Of a DNA stretch of 64,000 nucleotides, positions 25,427-33,406 are shown piece after piece (position 1 is the first letter of the stretch; each line of letters begins with the position of its first letter). A model generated the notes under the pieces. It made no database searches, was not told where the DNA came from, and was given only the letters and a program-made list of their open reading frames with translations. The DNA comes from Streptomyces canus (GTDB lineage: Bacteria; Actinomycetota; Actinomycetes; Streptomycetales; Streptomycetaceae): positions 5,456,001 to 5,520,000 of the forward strand of contig NZ_CP107989.1 of the NCBI RefSeq assembly GCF_041435015.1, written 5' to 3'. Position numbers and translations under genes: made by a program.

Positions 25427-26337
25427 GCGGACACCGCCTCGGGTGCCGTGGTGCCCGGGGTGAGCAGGGCCGGGGCGTCGGGCGCGCGGAGATGGGCGAG
25501 CAACAGTCCCTCCAGCGAGGGCTCCTCGGTCGCCCAGCCCTCCCCGACCGGGCCGTCGCGGCGGATCAGGGCGGTCAGACCGCGGCCGGCGGTACGGGAC
25601 TCGATCACGGTGTGCGGGGCCAGGTCGGCGGGTGTGCCGCGGCCGGTGACCTGGGTGTGGGCGGCGAGCAGGTCGTCGATGCCGCCGCCGAGCCGGACCC
25701 GGCCGCCGCCCAGGAGCAGCAGGTGGTCGCAGGCGTCGGCGAGCTCGGCGACGATGTGCGAGGACATCAGCACGCTGGTGCCGCGCTCGGCGGCGTCCGC
25801 CATCAGGGTGCCCATCAGCTCGTGCCGGGCGAGCGGGTCGAGGTCGGCCATCGGCTCGTCGAGGAGCATCAGCTCGGGCCGCTTGCCGAGGGCGAGGGCG
25901 AGCGCGACCCGGGTGCGCTGGCCGCCGGAGAGCCCGCGGATCCGGGACTTCGGGTCCAGGTCGCCCTGTTCGACGATGCGGGCGGCGCGGGCGGCGTCCC
26001 AGCGGGCCGGGTTGAGCTCGGCGCCCATGCGCAGGGTCTCGGCGATGGTCAGCTGGGGGTAGAGCGGCTTGTTCTGGGCGAGGTAGGCGATCCGGTCGCG
26101 GGTCTCGCCGGGCGCCCCGCCGAGGACGGTGAGCGTGCCGGAGGTGCGGCGCAGCAGGCCGGCGGCTATCGCGAGGAGGGTGGACTTTCCGGCGCCGTTG
26201 GGGCCGACCAGTGCGCTGATGCGGCCGGTGGGCAGCCGGAAGGAGCAGCCGTCGAGGGCGGCGGCCCGCCTGCCGTACCGCTTGCCCAGGCCGGACGCCT
26301 CCAGGGCGAAGGCCGGGGTGGTGCTGGTGGAACTCAC
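25423..26337 (-). CDS. ABC transporter ATP-binding protein
   Basis: 304 residues. Walker A GPNGAGKST, Q-loop YLAQNKPLYP, signature LSGGQRTR, Walker B LMLLDEPMADLDP and H-loop SSHIVAEL. The C-terminal ~80 residues form an accessory region typical of export ATPases. GTG start overlaps the regulator stop (GTGA). Operon order regulator - ATPase - permease - permease matches YtrA-type loci. Confidence 0.93.
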   Translation of the reverse strand: MSSTSTTPAFALEASGLGKRYGRRAAALDGCSFRLPTGRISALVGPNGAGKSTLLAIAAGLLRRTSGTLTVLGGAPGETRDRIAYLAQNKPLYPQLTIAETLRMGAELNPARWDAARAARIVEQGDLDPKSRIRGLSGGQRTRVALALALGKRPELMLLDEPMADLDPLARHELMGTLMADAAERGTSVLMSSHIVAELADACDHLLLLGGGRVRLGGGIDDLLAAHTQVTGRGTPADLAPHTVIESRTAGRGLTALIRRDGPVGEGWATEEPSLEGLLLAHLRAPDAPALLTPGTTAPEAVSA

Positions 26338-26720
26338 TGGTCCCCCTTCGGGAAGTGCTCATCGAGTACGGCGGTGAAGAACGCGTCGACGTCCTCGCGG
26401 CCGAGGCCCGCGGACCGGGCGCGCTTCGCCCAGTCGTCGAGTTCGGTGCGCAGGGGTGTGTCGGCCGTGTGGGCGCCGAGGGTCCTGCGGACGAAGGTGC
26501 CGAGGCCGCGGCGGGCCTCGACCAGGCCCTCGCGCTCGAGTTCGCGGTATGCCTTGAGCACGGTGTTCGGATTGATGGCGGTGGCCTCCACGACCTCGCG
26601 GGCGGTGGGGAGCCTGTCGCCGGGTTCGAGGAGGCCCAGTCGTAGGGCCTGCTTGGTCTGCTGGACGATCTGCACGTAGGTGGCGACGCCGGAGCGCCGG
26701 TCGATGCGGTACTCGACCAC
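26334..26720 (-). CDS. GntR-family regulator, YtrA subfamily
   Basis: 128 residues from the GTG at 26720 (a GTG at 26732 is inside the operator palindrome). An N-terminal winged helix contains LPTAREVVEATAINPNTVLK and ELEREGLVEARRGLGTFV. The short C-terminal tail of about 50 residues is what defines YtrA members, which have no full ligand domain. It probably represses its own operon through the palindrome at 26729-26762. Confidence 0.93.
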   Translation of the reverse strand: MVEYRIDRRSGVATYVQIVQQTKQALRLGLLEPGDRLPTAREVVEATAINPNTVLKAYRELEREGLVEARRGLGTFVRRTLGAHTADTPLRTELDDWAKRARSAGLGREDVDAFFTAVLDEHFPKGDQ

Positions 26721-26728
26721 GCGGACAA

Positions 26729-26762
26729 CCACCCTTTCACTAATTGAGTAGTGAAAGGGTGG
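26729..26762 (-). promoter_or_regulatory. Operator palindrome of the GntR/YtrA operon
   Basis: CCACCCTTTCACTA (26729-26742) and TAGTGAAAGGGTGG (26749-26762) are perfect 14-bp inverted arms around ATTGAG. The inner core ending in CTA...TAG is typical of YtrA-like operators. It overlaps the ribosome site and the possible upstream GTG of the regulator. Confidence 0.85.
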
Positions 26763-26831
26763 TGGAAGGTGGTCGTGAAAGTCAAGCGTGCGGGTGTGAA
26801 CCGGTCGGCGGGGGTCGTCCGATGAAGGGGC

Positions 26832-27374
26832 GTGAGGGAAACGGAAAGCGACGGGGATCTGCTGCGGGCCATCGCGGCGGACGGGGACCGGCGTGCCTTC
26901 GAGGAGCTGTACCGGCGGTACGCGCCCTGGCTGCTCGCGCGGCTGCGGGGGCGGTGTGCGGACGCGGCCCTGGTCGACGACGTCGTGCAGGAGACGTTCC
27001 TCGCGGTGTGGCGGGGGACCGCGCGCTACCGCGAGGAAGGCGATGTGGCCGGGTGGCTGTGGCGGATCGGCTCCCGCCGGCTGATCGACGCGCTGCGCGG
27101 TGACGGGGCGCGGGGGCGGCTCAGGCAGGCCCTGTCCCGCCTGCGGCACCGGGACGAGGCGTCCGCGGAGGAGCGCGTGCTCGCGGGGGTGGAGCACGGG
27201 GACCTCGCGGGTGCCCTCGTCCGGCTGTCACCGGAGCTGCGGGCGGTCCTGCAGGCGACGGTCATCGACGGCCTGACCACCCGCGAGGCCGCCGTCCTGC
27301 TGGGCATCCCGCCCGGCACGGTCAAGACCCGGGCGATGCGGGCCCGCAAGCAGCTGAGGGAGGCACTGACGTGA
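26832..27374 (+). CDS. ECF sigma factor
   Basis: 180 residues. Sigma region 2 spans about residues 20-85 (RAFEELYRRYAPW, VVQETFLAVWRG, WLWRIGSRRLID). Region 4 spans 128-178 (LSPELRAVLQATVIDGLT, GIPPGTVKTRAMRARK). GTG start at 26832; the GAAGGGG just before it leaves almost no spacing, so the start is moderately sure. It is followed by coupled genes for a linker ORF, an anti-sigma-like zinc-finger membrane protein and an ABC transporter, which it probably activates. Confidence 0.93.
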   Translation: MRETESDGDLLRAIAADGDRRAFEELYRRYAPWLLARLRGRCADAALVDDVVQETFLAVWRGTARYREEGDVAGWLWRIGSRRLIDALRGDGARGRLRQALSRLRHRDEASAEERVLAGVEHGDLAGALVRLSPELRAVLQATVIDGLTTREAAVLLGIPPGTVKTRAMRARKQLREALT

Positions 27375-27877
27375 ACACGAACAAACGACTGCGGGCCGCT
27401 GCGCGGGGCCTGGGACCACGGAGGGTGTCTGGCGCCGGAGTGCGGGTTCCGGTACGGCGGAGGGTGGCTGGGGCCGCTGTGCAGGGCCTGGGACCGCGGA
27501 CGATGGCGCGGGCCGCTGCGCGGGTCCCGGGACGGCAGACGGCTGGGGTCGGAGTGCGGGTTCCGGTACGGCGGAGGGTGGCTGGGGCCGCTGTGCAGGG
27601 CCTGGGACCGCGGACGATGGCGCGGGCCGCTGCGCGGGTCCCGGGACGGCAGACGGCTGGGGCCGGAGTGTGGGGCCCGAGACGGCGGAGGGTGCCTGGG
27701 GTCGGAGCGTCGCAGAGTTCGGGACGGCAGGCGACGCCTGGGGTCGTTGTGCAGGGCCCGGGCCCGGGCCCGGGGGCGGTGGCTGGGGCCGAGACGTGGG
27801 GCCCGGTACCGCGGACGATGACCGGGTCCGGAGTGCACGGCTCCGCGCCGGTGCGAGTGAAGGAGGTGGCGGCATGA
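27371..27877 (+). CDS. Low-complexity Arg/Gly/Ala/Val linker ORF built on a 38-bp repeat
   Basis: 168 residues, coupled at both ends: its GTG overlaps the sigma stop by four bases and its TGA overlaps the anti-sigma start by four bases. The start (NTNKRLRAAARG) and end (VRVKEVAA) look like ordinary protein, while the middle is a near-perfect 38-residue repeat (VRVPVRRRVAGAAVQGLGPR then TMARAAARVPGRQTAG). Because 38 bp is not a multiple of three, the protein repeat is 114 bp long. It may be a short coupling gene expanded by repeat slippage. Whether a protein accumulates is unknown. Confidence 0.45.
   Translation: MNTNKRLRAAARGLGPRRVSGAGVRVPVRRRVAGAAVQGLGPRTMARAAARVPGRQTAGVGVRVPVRRRVAGAAVQGLGPRTMARAAARVPGRQTAGAGVWGPRRRRVPGVGASQSSGRQATPGVVVQGPGPGPGAVAGAETWGPVPRTMTGSGVHGSAPVRVKEVAA
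27394..27850 (+). repeat. 38-bp GC-rich minisatellite, about 12 units
   Basis: Units begin at 27394, 27432, 27470, 27508, 27546, 27584, 27622 and 27660 with exact 38-bp steps; later units (27698-27850) are diverged and partly longer. Units 2-4 are repeated almost without change as units 5-7, giving a 114-bp higher-order repeat. Each unit has a core like GTGCGGG followed by CGG(T/G)AC(C/G)GC. There are no unique spacers, so this is not a CRISPR array. Confidence 0.9.
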
Positions 27878-28701
27878 GTTGGCATGTGGCCGAAGGTGAT
27901 CTGCGGGCTTATGCCCAGGGCGAGTTGGCCGCCCCCCTGCTCTGGTCCGCCGACACCCACCTGGCGGCCTGCGCCGAGTGCCGGGGGCTGCTCGCCGACG
28001 TGAGCGACCCGGTCGCCCTGGACGCCGGGTGGGAGCGGCTGGACGCCGAGCTGGACGCGCCCCGGCCGGGATGGCTCGAGTCGCTGCTGACCCGGGCCGG
28101 GATCGCCGACCACACCGCGCGGCTGCTCGCGGCCACGCCGGTGCTCAGGCGCTCCTGGCTGGCGGCCGTCGTGTTCCTGCTGCTGACGACCGTCGGCGCG
28201 GTGCACACGACCGAGTCGCCGACCCTGTTCCTCGCCCTCGCCCCGCTGCTTCCGCTGGCCGGTGTGGCCCTGTCCTACGGTCCCGCGCTCGACCCGACCT
28301 ACGAGATGACGGTCGTTGCGCCCACCCACGGCTTCCGGCTGCTGATGATCCGCACGCTCGCCGTGCTGGTCGCGGGCCTCGGCCTCAACGGGCTCGCCAC
28401 CCTCGCCCTGCCCGGCTACGGCCTGCGCGCCCTCGCCTGGCTGTTGCCCGCGCTCGCGCTCACCGCGACCGGCCTCGCGCTCACCCCGCGGCTCGGCCCG
28501 GTGCTGGCCCCGTCCCTGGTGGGCGGCGCCTGGGTCGCCGTACTCCTGGCAGCGCAGGCCGCGCAGCAGACGGCCGCCGATCCGCTGGCGCCCTTCACCG
28601 CGGCCGGGCAGGGCGTGGCCGGGACCGTCGCCGCGCTCGCCGCCGGGCTGCTCTTCCTCCTCCGTGACCGCTTCGACCTCTTCAACGGGAGCGCCGAATG
28701 A
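27874..28701 (+). CDS. Zinc-finger anti-sigma-like membrane protein
   Basis: 275 residues from the ATG at 27874 (GGAGG seven bases upstream). The N-terminal zf-HC2 motif H-x3-C-x2-C is His29, Cys33 and Cys36 in THLAACAECRGLL, the mark of ZAS-type anti-sigma factors. Six or so membrane helices follow (about residues 85-270). It likely holds the ECF sigma factor at the membrane until a signal arrives. ATGA overlaps tie it to the linker ORF and the ATPase gene. Confidence 0.88.
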   Translation: MSWHVAEGDLRAYAQGELAAPLLWSADTHLAACAECRGLLADVSDPVALDAGWERLDAELDAPRPGWLESLLTRAGIADHTARLLAATPVLRRSWLAAVVFLLLTTVGAVHTTESPTLFLALAPLLPLAGVALSYGPALDPTYEMTVVAPTHGFRLLMIRTLAVLVAGLGLNGLATLALPGYGLRALAWLLPALALTATGLALTPRLGPVLAPSLVGGAWVAVLLAAQAAQQTAADPLAPFTAAGQGVAGTVAALAAGLLFLLRDRFDLFNGSAE

Positions 28702-29567
28702 CCACCGCCGTCTCCGCCTCCGGGCTCCATCTCCGCTACGGCGGCACCCGCGCCCTCGATGACGTGTCGCTGCGGCTGACACCGGGCGTGACCGGGCTGC
28801 TAGGGCCCAACGGGGCCGGAAAGACCACCCTGTTGCGGGTGCTCGCCACCGCCGTGCCCGCCGACCGGGGCTCCTTCACCGTCCTCGGCCACGACCCCGG
28901 CACCTCGCGCGGCCGTCAGCAGGTCCGCCGCTCGCTCGGCTATCTGCCACAGACCCCGGGTTTCCACCCGGACTTCAGCGCCTTCGAGTTCGTCGACTAC
29001 GTGGCGATCCTCAAGGAACTCACCGACCGCACCGCACGCCACCGCGAGGTGCGGCGCGTGCTGGAGGAGGTCGACCTCGGGGACGTACGCGCGAAGCGCA
29101 TCAAGAAGCTGTCCGGCGGGATGCGCCAGCGGGTCGCACTGGCCGCCGCCCTCGTCGGCGACCCCGGCTTCCTCGTCCTCGACGAGCCGACCGTCGGACT
29201 CGACCCCGAACAGCGCATGCGGTTCCGGGAGTTGATCGCCCAGGCCGGAGAGGGCCGGACCGTCCTCCTGTCCACCCACCAGACCGAGGACGTGGCGATG
29301 CTCTGCCACCGCGTCCTCGTCATGGCCCGCGGCCGCATCCTCTTCGAGGGCACCCCCGCCGACCTGACCGCCCGCGCCGCCGGCCGGGTGTGGAGCAGCA
29401 CGGAACGCGCCCCGGACGCGAAGGCGGGCTGGCGCACCGGCACCGGCTCCTTCCGCAACGTAGGCGATCCGCCCGCCGGCGCCGACCTCGTCGAACCCAC
29501 CCTGGAGGACGGCTACCTGCTCACCCTGGACGACGCGGGCACGGACCCGGAGGTGGCGGCCGCATGA
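28698..29567 (+). CDS. ABC transporter ATP-binding protein
   Basis: 289 residues. Walker A GPNGAGKTT, Q-loop YLPQTPGFHP, signature LSGGMRQR, Walker B FLVLDEPTVGLDP and H-loop STHQTEDV. It overlaps the anti-sigma gene by four bases and the permease gene by four bases. It should energise export by the next gene. Confidence 0.94.
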   Translation: MTTAVSASGLHLRYGGTRALDDVSLRLTPGVTGLLGPNGAGKTTLLRVLATAVPADRGSFTVLGHDPGTSRGRQQVRRSLGYLPQTPGFHPDFSAFEFVDYVAILKELTDRTARHREVRRVLEEVDLGDVRAKRIKKLSGGMRQRVALAAALVGDPGFLVLDEPTVGLDPEQRMRFRELIAQAGEGRTVLLSTHQTEDVAMLCHRVLVMARGRILFEGTPADLTARAAGRVWSSTERAPDAKAGWRTGTGSFRNVGDPPAGADLVEPTLEDGYLLTLDDAGTDPEVAAA

Positions 29568-31108
29568 GCCTGGCGACCGAGACGGCGGCCGAGTCCGCCG
29601 CCGTGCACGAGGACGATCCGCGGCACTCCTGGGCGGCCGTGTTCGCCCTCGCCCGCTTCGAGGCACGCGACCTGCTGTGGTACGTCCCGGTGGTGGCGAC
29701 GCTCCTGCTGTACGTCGGCTACACCGCCTGGACGCTGTTCGACGAGAAGGAGGGCATGGACGCCTTCCCGGCCCTCCAGGACGCCGACCGCGCCACCCAG
29801 ACCGGGCCCCTGCTGTTCGGGATCGCCCTGTTCGTGTGCGTCAACCGGTGCACACTGCGCTCCCGCAGGCGCGGTACCGACCGGCAGTTCGACGTGCTGG
29901 TCATGGAACCGTGGCGGCGAACGGTCGCGCATGTGCTGTCGGTGGTGCCCTTCGCCGCCGTCACCGCGCTGATCGTGCTCGGCGAGTTCACCCGGCAGGC
30001 CCTCAGGCCGGGCGCGGTGGGCCACGGCTCACTCGCCGAACTGGCCGTCGGCCCCCTGTACGTGCTGCTGTGCGGCGCGCTCGGAGTGCTGCTCGCGCGG
30101 CTGGTCCCCTCCACGTTCGCGGTGCCGGTCGGCGTGGTCGGACTCTTCGTCTTCAGCGTGTTCATCTCCGCGGGCACCGGCGGCGCGGAGTGGTCGCGCT
30201 GGCTGTCCCCGATCGTGGGCGAGAACGGCGGCAACACGGTCCTGCCTTCGGACCTCATCGGCCGTCCCGCGGCCTGGCACGCCCTGTATCTGACCGGGCT
30301 GGTCCTGGTCCTGGCCTTCTGCGCGGTCCTGGCGAGCGGCGGGCGCACGGTGTATCTGAAGGCGGGCGCGGCGGGCGCGCTCGCGCTGACGCTGGCCGGC
30401 GCGGTGGGCCAGTCCGGGGGCGTGTCGGCGGAATTGGCCGCCGCCCGCGATCAGGCCACGGTGTCCCCGCAGCGGGACCAGACGTGCGTGAAGCGCGGAG
30501 GCTCGACTTACTGCGCCTTCCCCGAGTGGACCGGCCGCGCGGGCACCTGGGCGGGGGTCGTGGACCGCGTCCAGTCGCTGGCCGGCGGCACGGCCGCCCG
30601 GCAGCCCCTTGTCGTACGGCAGCGGGTCGAGGCCCGTTACGGACTGACCGGCGACGGGGCGATCGATCCGCTCACCGCGCCGGGCCAGGTGACGGTCGGC
30701 ACGCGCTGGGGCGGCAACCGGGTCCCCGAGTTCGCGGTCGCCGTCGCCTCCGTGCTGGTCGCCGGTGACGAGTCGAAGGGCGGCGAGCTGTGCGACGGGC
30801 GGGTGGTCACGACGATGTGGCTCGCGGTGGGCGGAGCCTCCCACCCGATGACCGACCTCGCGAACGTCCGCCTCGACGACAGTGTCACCGGGTCGGCGTA
30901 CGTCCTCGCCCCGACCAGCGGGCTGTCCATGACGGCCGGACAGACCGATGTCCTGCGGGAGTTGCTGGAACGCCCGCGCGGCGAGGTGACGGCTTCCGTG
31001 AGGCGGCACTGGACCGAGCTGACCGCGGCCGGGGTCTCGACGGCCCGGGTGGCAAAGGCGCTGGGGACCGAGGTGCCGAAGGGGGCGAAGGACTGTGCGG
31101 ACGAGTGA
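29564..31108 (+). CDS. ABC transporter membrane protein with large extracytoplasmic domain
   Basis: 514 residues. Six helices in the first ~275 residues, then a long soluble part with CVKRGGSTYCAFPEW, a pattern recurring in Streptomyces ABC permeases with peptidase-like or binding tails. The two cysteines are likely oxidised. Encoded with its ATPase in the sigma/anti-sigma operon. Substrate unknown. Confidence 0.82.
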   Translation: MSLATETAAESAAVHEDDPRHSWAAVFALARFEARDLLWYVPVVATLLLYVGYTAWTLFDEKEGMDAFPALQDADRATQTGPLLFGIALFVCVNRCTLRSRRRGTDRQFDVLVMEPWRRTVAHVLSVVPFAAVTALIVLGEFTRQALRPGAVGHGSLAELAVGPLYVLLCGALGVLLARLVPSTFAVPVGVVGLFVFSVFISAGTGGAEWSRWLSPIVGENGGNTVLPSDLIGRPAAWHALYLTGLVLVLAFCAVLASGGRTVYLKAGAAGALALTLAGAVGQSGGVSAELAAARDQATVSPQRDQTCVKRGGSTYCAFPEWTGRAGTWAGVVDRVQSLAGGTAARQPLVVRQRVEARYGLTGDGAIDPLTAPGQVTVGTRWGGNRVPEFAVAVASVLVAGDESKGGELCDGRVVTTMWLAVGGASHPMTDLANVRLDDSVTGSAYVLAPTSGLSMTAGQTDVLRELLERPRGEVTASVRRHWTELTAAGVSTARVAKALGTEVPKGAKDCADE

Positions 31109-31784
31109 CGAGGGTGTCGGGCCGGGGAGAAAGACCCCGCGAGGTGTGAACTCGGCGCTGGTGGTGGCCGTGGCGCGGACCCTGCCGTGGCGGGCGGTCG
31201 GTACCGGCGCGGTCGTGGGGCTGCTGGTGGCCGCTCTGCCGCGGCTGCTGTCCGGGACGCTCGACGCGTGGCTCGCTCTCGCCCTCCTCCGGGCGTCCGC
31301 GCTCGTCTTCGCCCTGGGTCTGACCTTCCTCCTGGACGATCCGGCCCGGGAGCTCACCACCCCCGTCCCCACCCGGCGTTGGGTCCGGACGGGACTGCGG
31401 GTCGCGCTGGTGGTGCCGGTCGCCGCGCTGTGGTGGACGGCCGCACTGAGCCTCCTGCCGGCACATGTCCGACCCCCCGTCGGCGCGGTCACCCTGGAGG
31501 CCGCGGCGACGGCCGCCGTCGCCCTGGCCGCCGCGGCGGTCGCCGTCCGCTTCACCGACGAGCCCCGGCCCGGCCCGTCGGTGGCGGCGGGCCTGCTGAC
31601 CCTCGCCCTCCTGGCCCCCCACCTGCTCCCGACCCGCTGGGACCTGTTCGTCCTGGTGGGGGACCCCGGCTGGGCGGCGGCACATGTGCGGTGGGCCGTG
31701 GTGCTGGTGGGCGGGGTTTTGCTGGGAGCGGCCTGCGCGGTGGAGCCGTTGCGGGGTCTCAGGTCCCGGCTGGCGTCGTCCTGA
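31095..31784 (+). CDS. Hydrophobic membrane protein, last gene of the sigma operon
   Basis: 229 residues with about six helices and no recognised motif. It overlaps the ABC gene by 14 bp at the GTG 31095 start; a GTG at 31146 is an alternative. Probably an accessory membrane subunit of the transporter. Its final ~45 codons have been copied in the tandem duplication that follows. Confidence 0.75.
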   Translation: MRTSDEGVGPGRKTPRGVNSALVVAVARTLPWRAVGTGAVVGLLVAALPRLLSGTLDAWLALALLRASALVFALGLTFLLDDPARELTTPVPTRRWVRTGLRVALVVPVAALWWTAALSLLPAHVRPPVGAVTLEAAATAAVALAAAAVAVRFTDEPRPGPSVAAGLLTLALLAPHLLPTRWDLFVLVGDPGWAAAHVRWAVVLVGGVLLGAACAVEPLRGLRSRLASS

Positions 31785-32031
31785 CCCTGCGGTGTCGCCG
31801 TACGCTCCCACGGGGGAGGACCACGGCGGCTGGGGCCGGTTCGTCCTGGTGGGGGACCCCGGCTGGGATGTGGCACACCCGCGGTGGCCGGGGGCGCGGT
31901 CCTGTTGGGAGCGGCCTGCGCGGTGGAGCCGTCGCGCGGGCTCAGGTCACGCCTGCATGCGTGCTGACCTGGCGGTGTCGCCGTAGCGCCCCACCGGGCA
32001 GGACCACGGCCCGCCTGCCGGGTCCGTCCAG
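31646..32031 (+). repeat. Imperfect tandem duplication, 193-bp unit
   Basis: The end of the membrane-protein gene plus downstream DNA (31646-31838) recurs at 31839-32031. Shared text includes GTTCGTCCTGGTGGGGGACC and GGAGCGGCCTGCGCGGTGGA. The second copy has drifted and carries frame changes, so it is a dead gene tail. Confidence 0.85.
31839..31990 (+). pseudogene. Truncated duplicate of the membrane-protein 3' end
   Basis: It reads FVLVGDPGWDVAHPRWPG before frameshifting away from the parent (FVLVGDPGWAAAHVRWAV). It has no start codon of its own. It marks the edge of the sigma/ABC operon. Confidence 0.7.
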
Positions 32032-32318
32032 ACCGCGACCCCGTCCACCCCGTCCGCCCGGGCGGGGCGCCAGGTGCCTCGCCAGGCTCAGCGGTCTACG
32101 CTTCTGCTCCGAAGAGGCGAGGATTTCACGACATCCGGTTCGACTCACGGCATCCGGTTCAAGGTGTCGCCGGCTGGAAGGCGGGTGAGGTCCCCCTTCA
32201 CTGGTGCCGCAGTTGCCGGGCTAGGCTTTTCCTGCTCATGCCGTGGGGCTGCTGTCATGCCGAGGCCTGGTGTGCGCTGAAGTCGCGACAGGTCGAGGCG
32301 AACGGGGTGCGCAGCCGG
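32032..32318. other. Gene-free stretch ahead of the toxin operon
   Basis: No credible ORF. CATCCGGTTC occurs twice (32132-32141 and 32151-32160, 19 bp apart), and a TAGGCT -10-like hexamer is at about 32221. This is the likely promoter region for the operon starting at 32319, with the direct repeat as a possible regulator site. Confidence 0.4.
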
Positions 32319-32801
32319 ATGGGCGGAGGCGGGAAGCCGTCGACAGGGACGGCCGAACTTCGGGCGCAGATGGGCGCGTTCCTGCGCGGTGAAGGGGATT
32401 CGCGGGCCCTGGTCGAGGCGGTGCGGGGCGCGGAGCTTCTGCTTCCCCTGCTCGGTGAGGGTGCCGTGTGGACTGCGGATTCGGGTGACATCCGCTGGTT
32501 GTTCGCGTTCACCGGCACCCGCGAGATGCACACCTTCCTGCAGCAGAAGTGGGAGGCCGCGGAGCCCGGCGAGCTGCCCGCCGAACTGGCCCGGTACGCA
32601 CGCTACGTCGCCGTGAACGGTGAGGAGCTGCTGCACGAGCTGCTTCCCGCCTGGGTGGGGCGGGACCGGGTCCCGATGGGGGTCGTGGTGGATGTGTCCT
32701 CCGCATCGCGCGCCTTCCTGCCACCGGTGTCCGGGATCGTGCCGGACGGGATCGCGCTCGACAAGCAGTCCGTCACCGATGGGGAGGTTGTCGCGCGGTG
32801 A
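32319..32801 (+). CDS. SseB-like domain protein, first gene of toxin operon
   Basis: 160 residues from the ATG at 32319. Contains a region like ALVEAVRGAELLLPL followed by the strand-rich DIRWLFAFTGTREMHTFLQQ, characteristic of SseB N-terminal-type domains common in Streptomyces secretion and contact-related clusters. No signal peptide. Its TGA overlaps the next gene start (GTGA), so the operon is coupled. It could be a chaperone or adaptor for the downstream substrates; function unproven. Confidence 0.65.
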   Translation: MGGGGKPSTGTAELRAQMGAFLRGEGDSRALVEAVRGAELLLPLLGEGAVWTADSGDIRWLFAFTGTREMHTFLQQKWEAAEPGELPAELARYARYVAVNGEELLHELLPAWVGRDRVPMGVVVDVSSASRAFLPPVSGIVPDGIALDKQSVTDGEVVAR

Positions 32802-33406
32802 GTGGTGGTGGTTACGGGGTCGACCCGCAGATCCTGAAGCAGGTGTCCAAAGGCATCAACGATGCGCTGGACGAGCTGAAGAAGATCACGGACGCGACGG
32901 GGGCGACCACGGGTCAGGGCTTCTCCGATCTGTCCGTGTCCCCGAACGCGATGGGCCACTCCGCCGCCTCCCAGAGGCTGGACGACTTCGCCGAGCGCTG
33001 GGGCTGGGAGGTCCAGGCGCTCCTGGACGAGGGCAACGAGGTGGCCGGGACGCTGGATCTGAACGCCGGCTACTACCACGAGGCGGAGGAGTACGGCATG
33101 GGCGTCCTCAAGGACGTTGCGCTGTCCGCGACCGCCGACCCGGCGCTGACCTCGCAGGACGCGGAGAAGATGTCCTGGAGCCAGGTGGGGGACAAGGCCG
33201 GGGACACCTACCGCCCCGACTACTCCATGGCCAGTTTCGAGGACGCTTCCGAGGAGAGCCGGAAGAACCTCTCCGCCACCTGGACCGACGTCACCCGGAC
33301 CGGCTATGCCGGAAGCGAGATCGGGGTGGTGAAGGCCGCCGGTTCCATGGCCTTCGGCGGTGACGACGACGGGCAGGACTCCGGCGTCGCGGCGAAGGGG
33401 AAGTGA
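32798..33406 (+). CDS. WXG-like helper/secretion partner
   Basis: 202 residues. The first ~100 residues are helical (DPQILKQVSKGINDALDELKKI, LDDFAERWGWEV), the pattern of ESX/WXG100-like proteins that pair with large type VII substrates. The tail is Gly/Asp/Ser-rich and disordered. It ends in a TGATG junction with the toxin gene. It probably forms a heterodimer with the toxin N-terminus for export. Confidence 0.7.
   Translation: MSGGGYGVDPQILKQVSKGINDALDELKKITDATGATTGQGFSDLSVSPNAMGHSAASQRLDDFAERWGWEVQALLDEGNEVAGTLDLNAGYYHEAEEYGMGVLKDVALSATADPALTSQDAEKMSWSQVGDKAGDTYRPDYSMASFEDASEESRKNLSATWTDVTRTGYAGSEIGVVKAAGSMAFGGDDDGQDSGVAAKGK

Noticed and set aside
27394..27850. CRISPR-like periodic repeat
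   Set aside because: Units are contiguous with no unique spacers, and no cas genes are present; it is a minisatellite.
27026..27875. Long Ser/Pro/Arg-rich ORFs on the opposite strand of the minisatellite
   Set aside because: GC-rich repeats keep all frames open; these ORFs overlap the sigma and linker genes, lack ribosome sites and are not coupled to neighbours.
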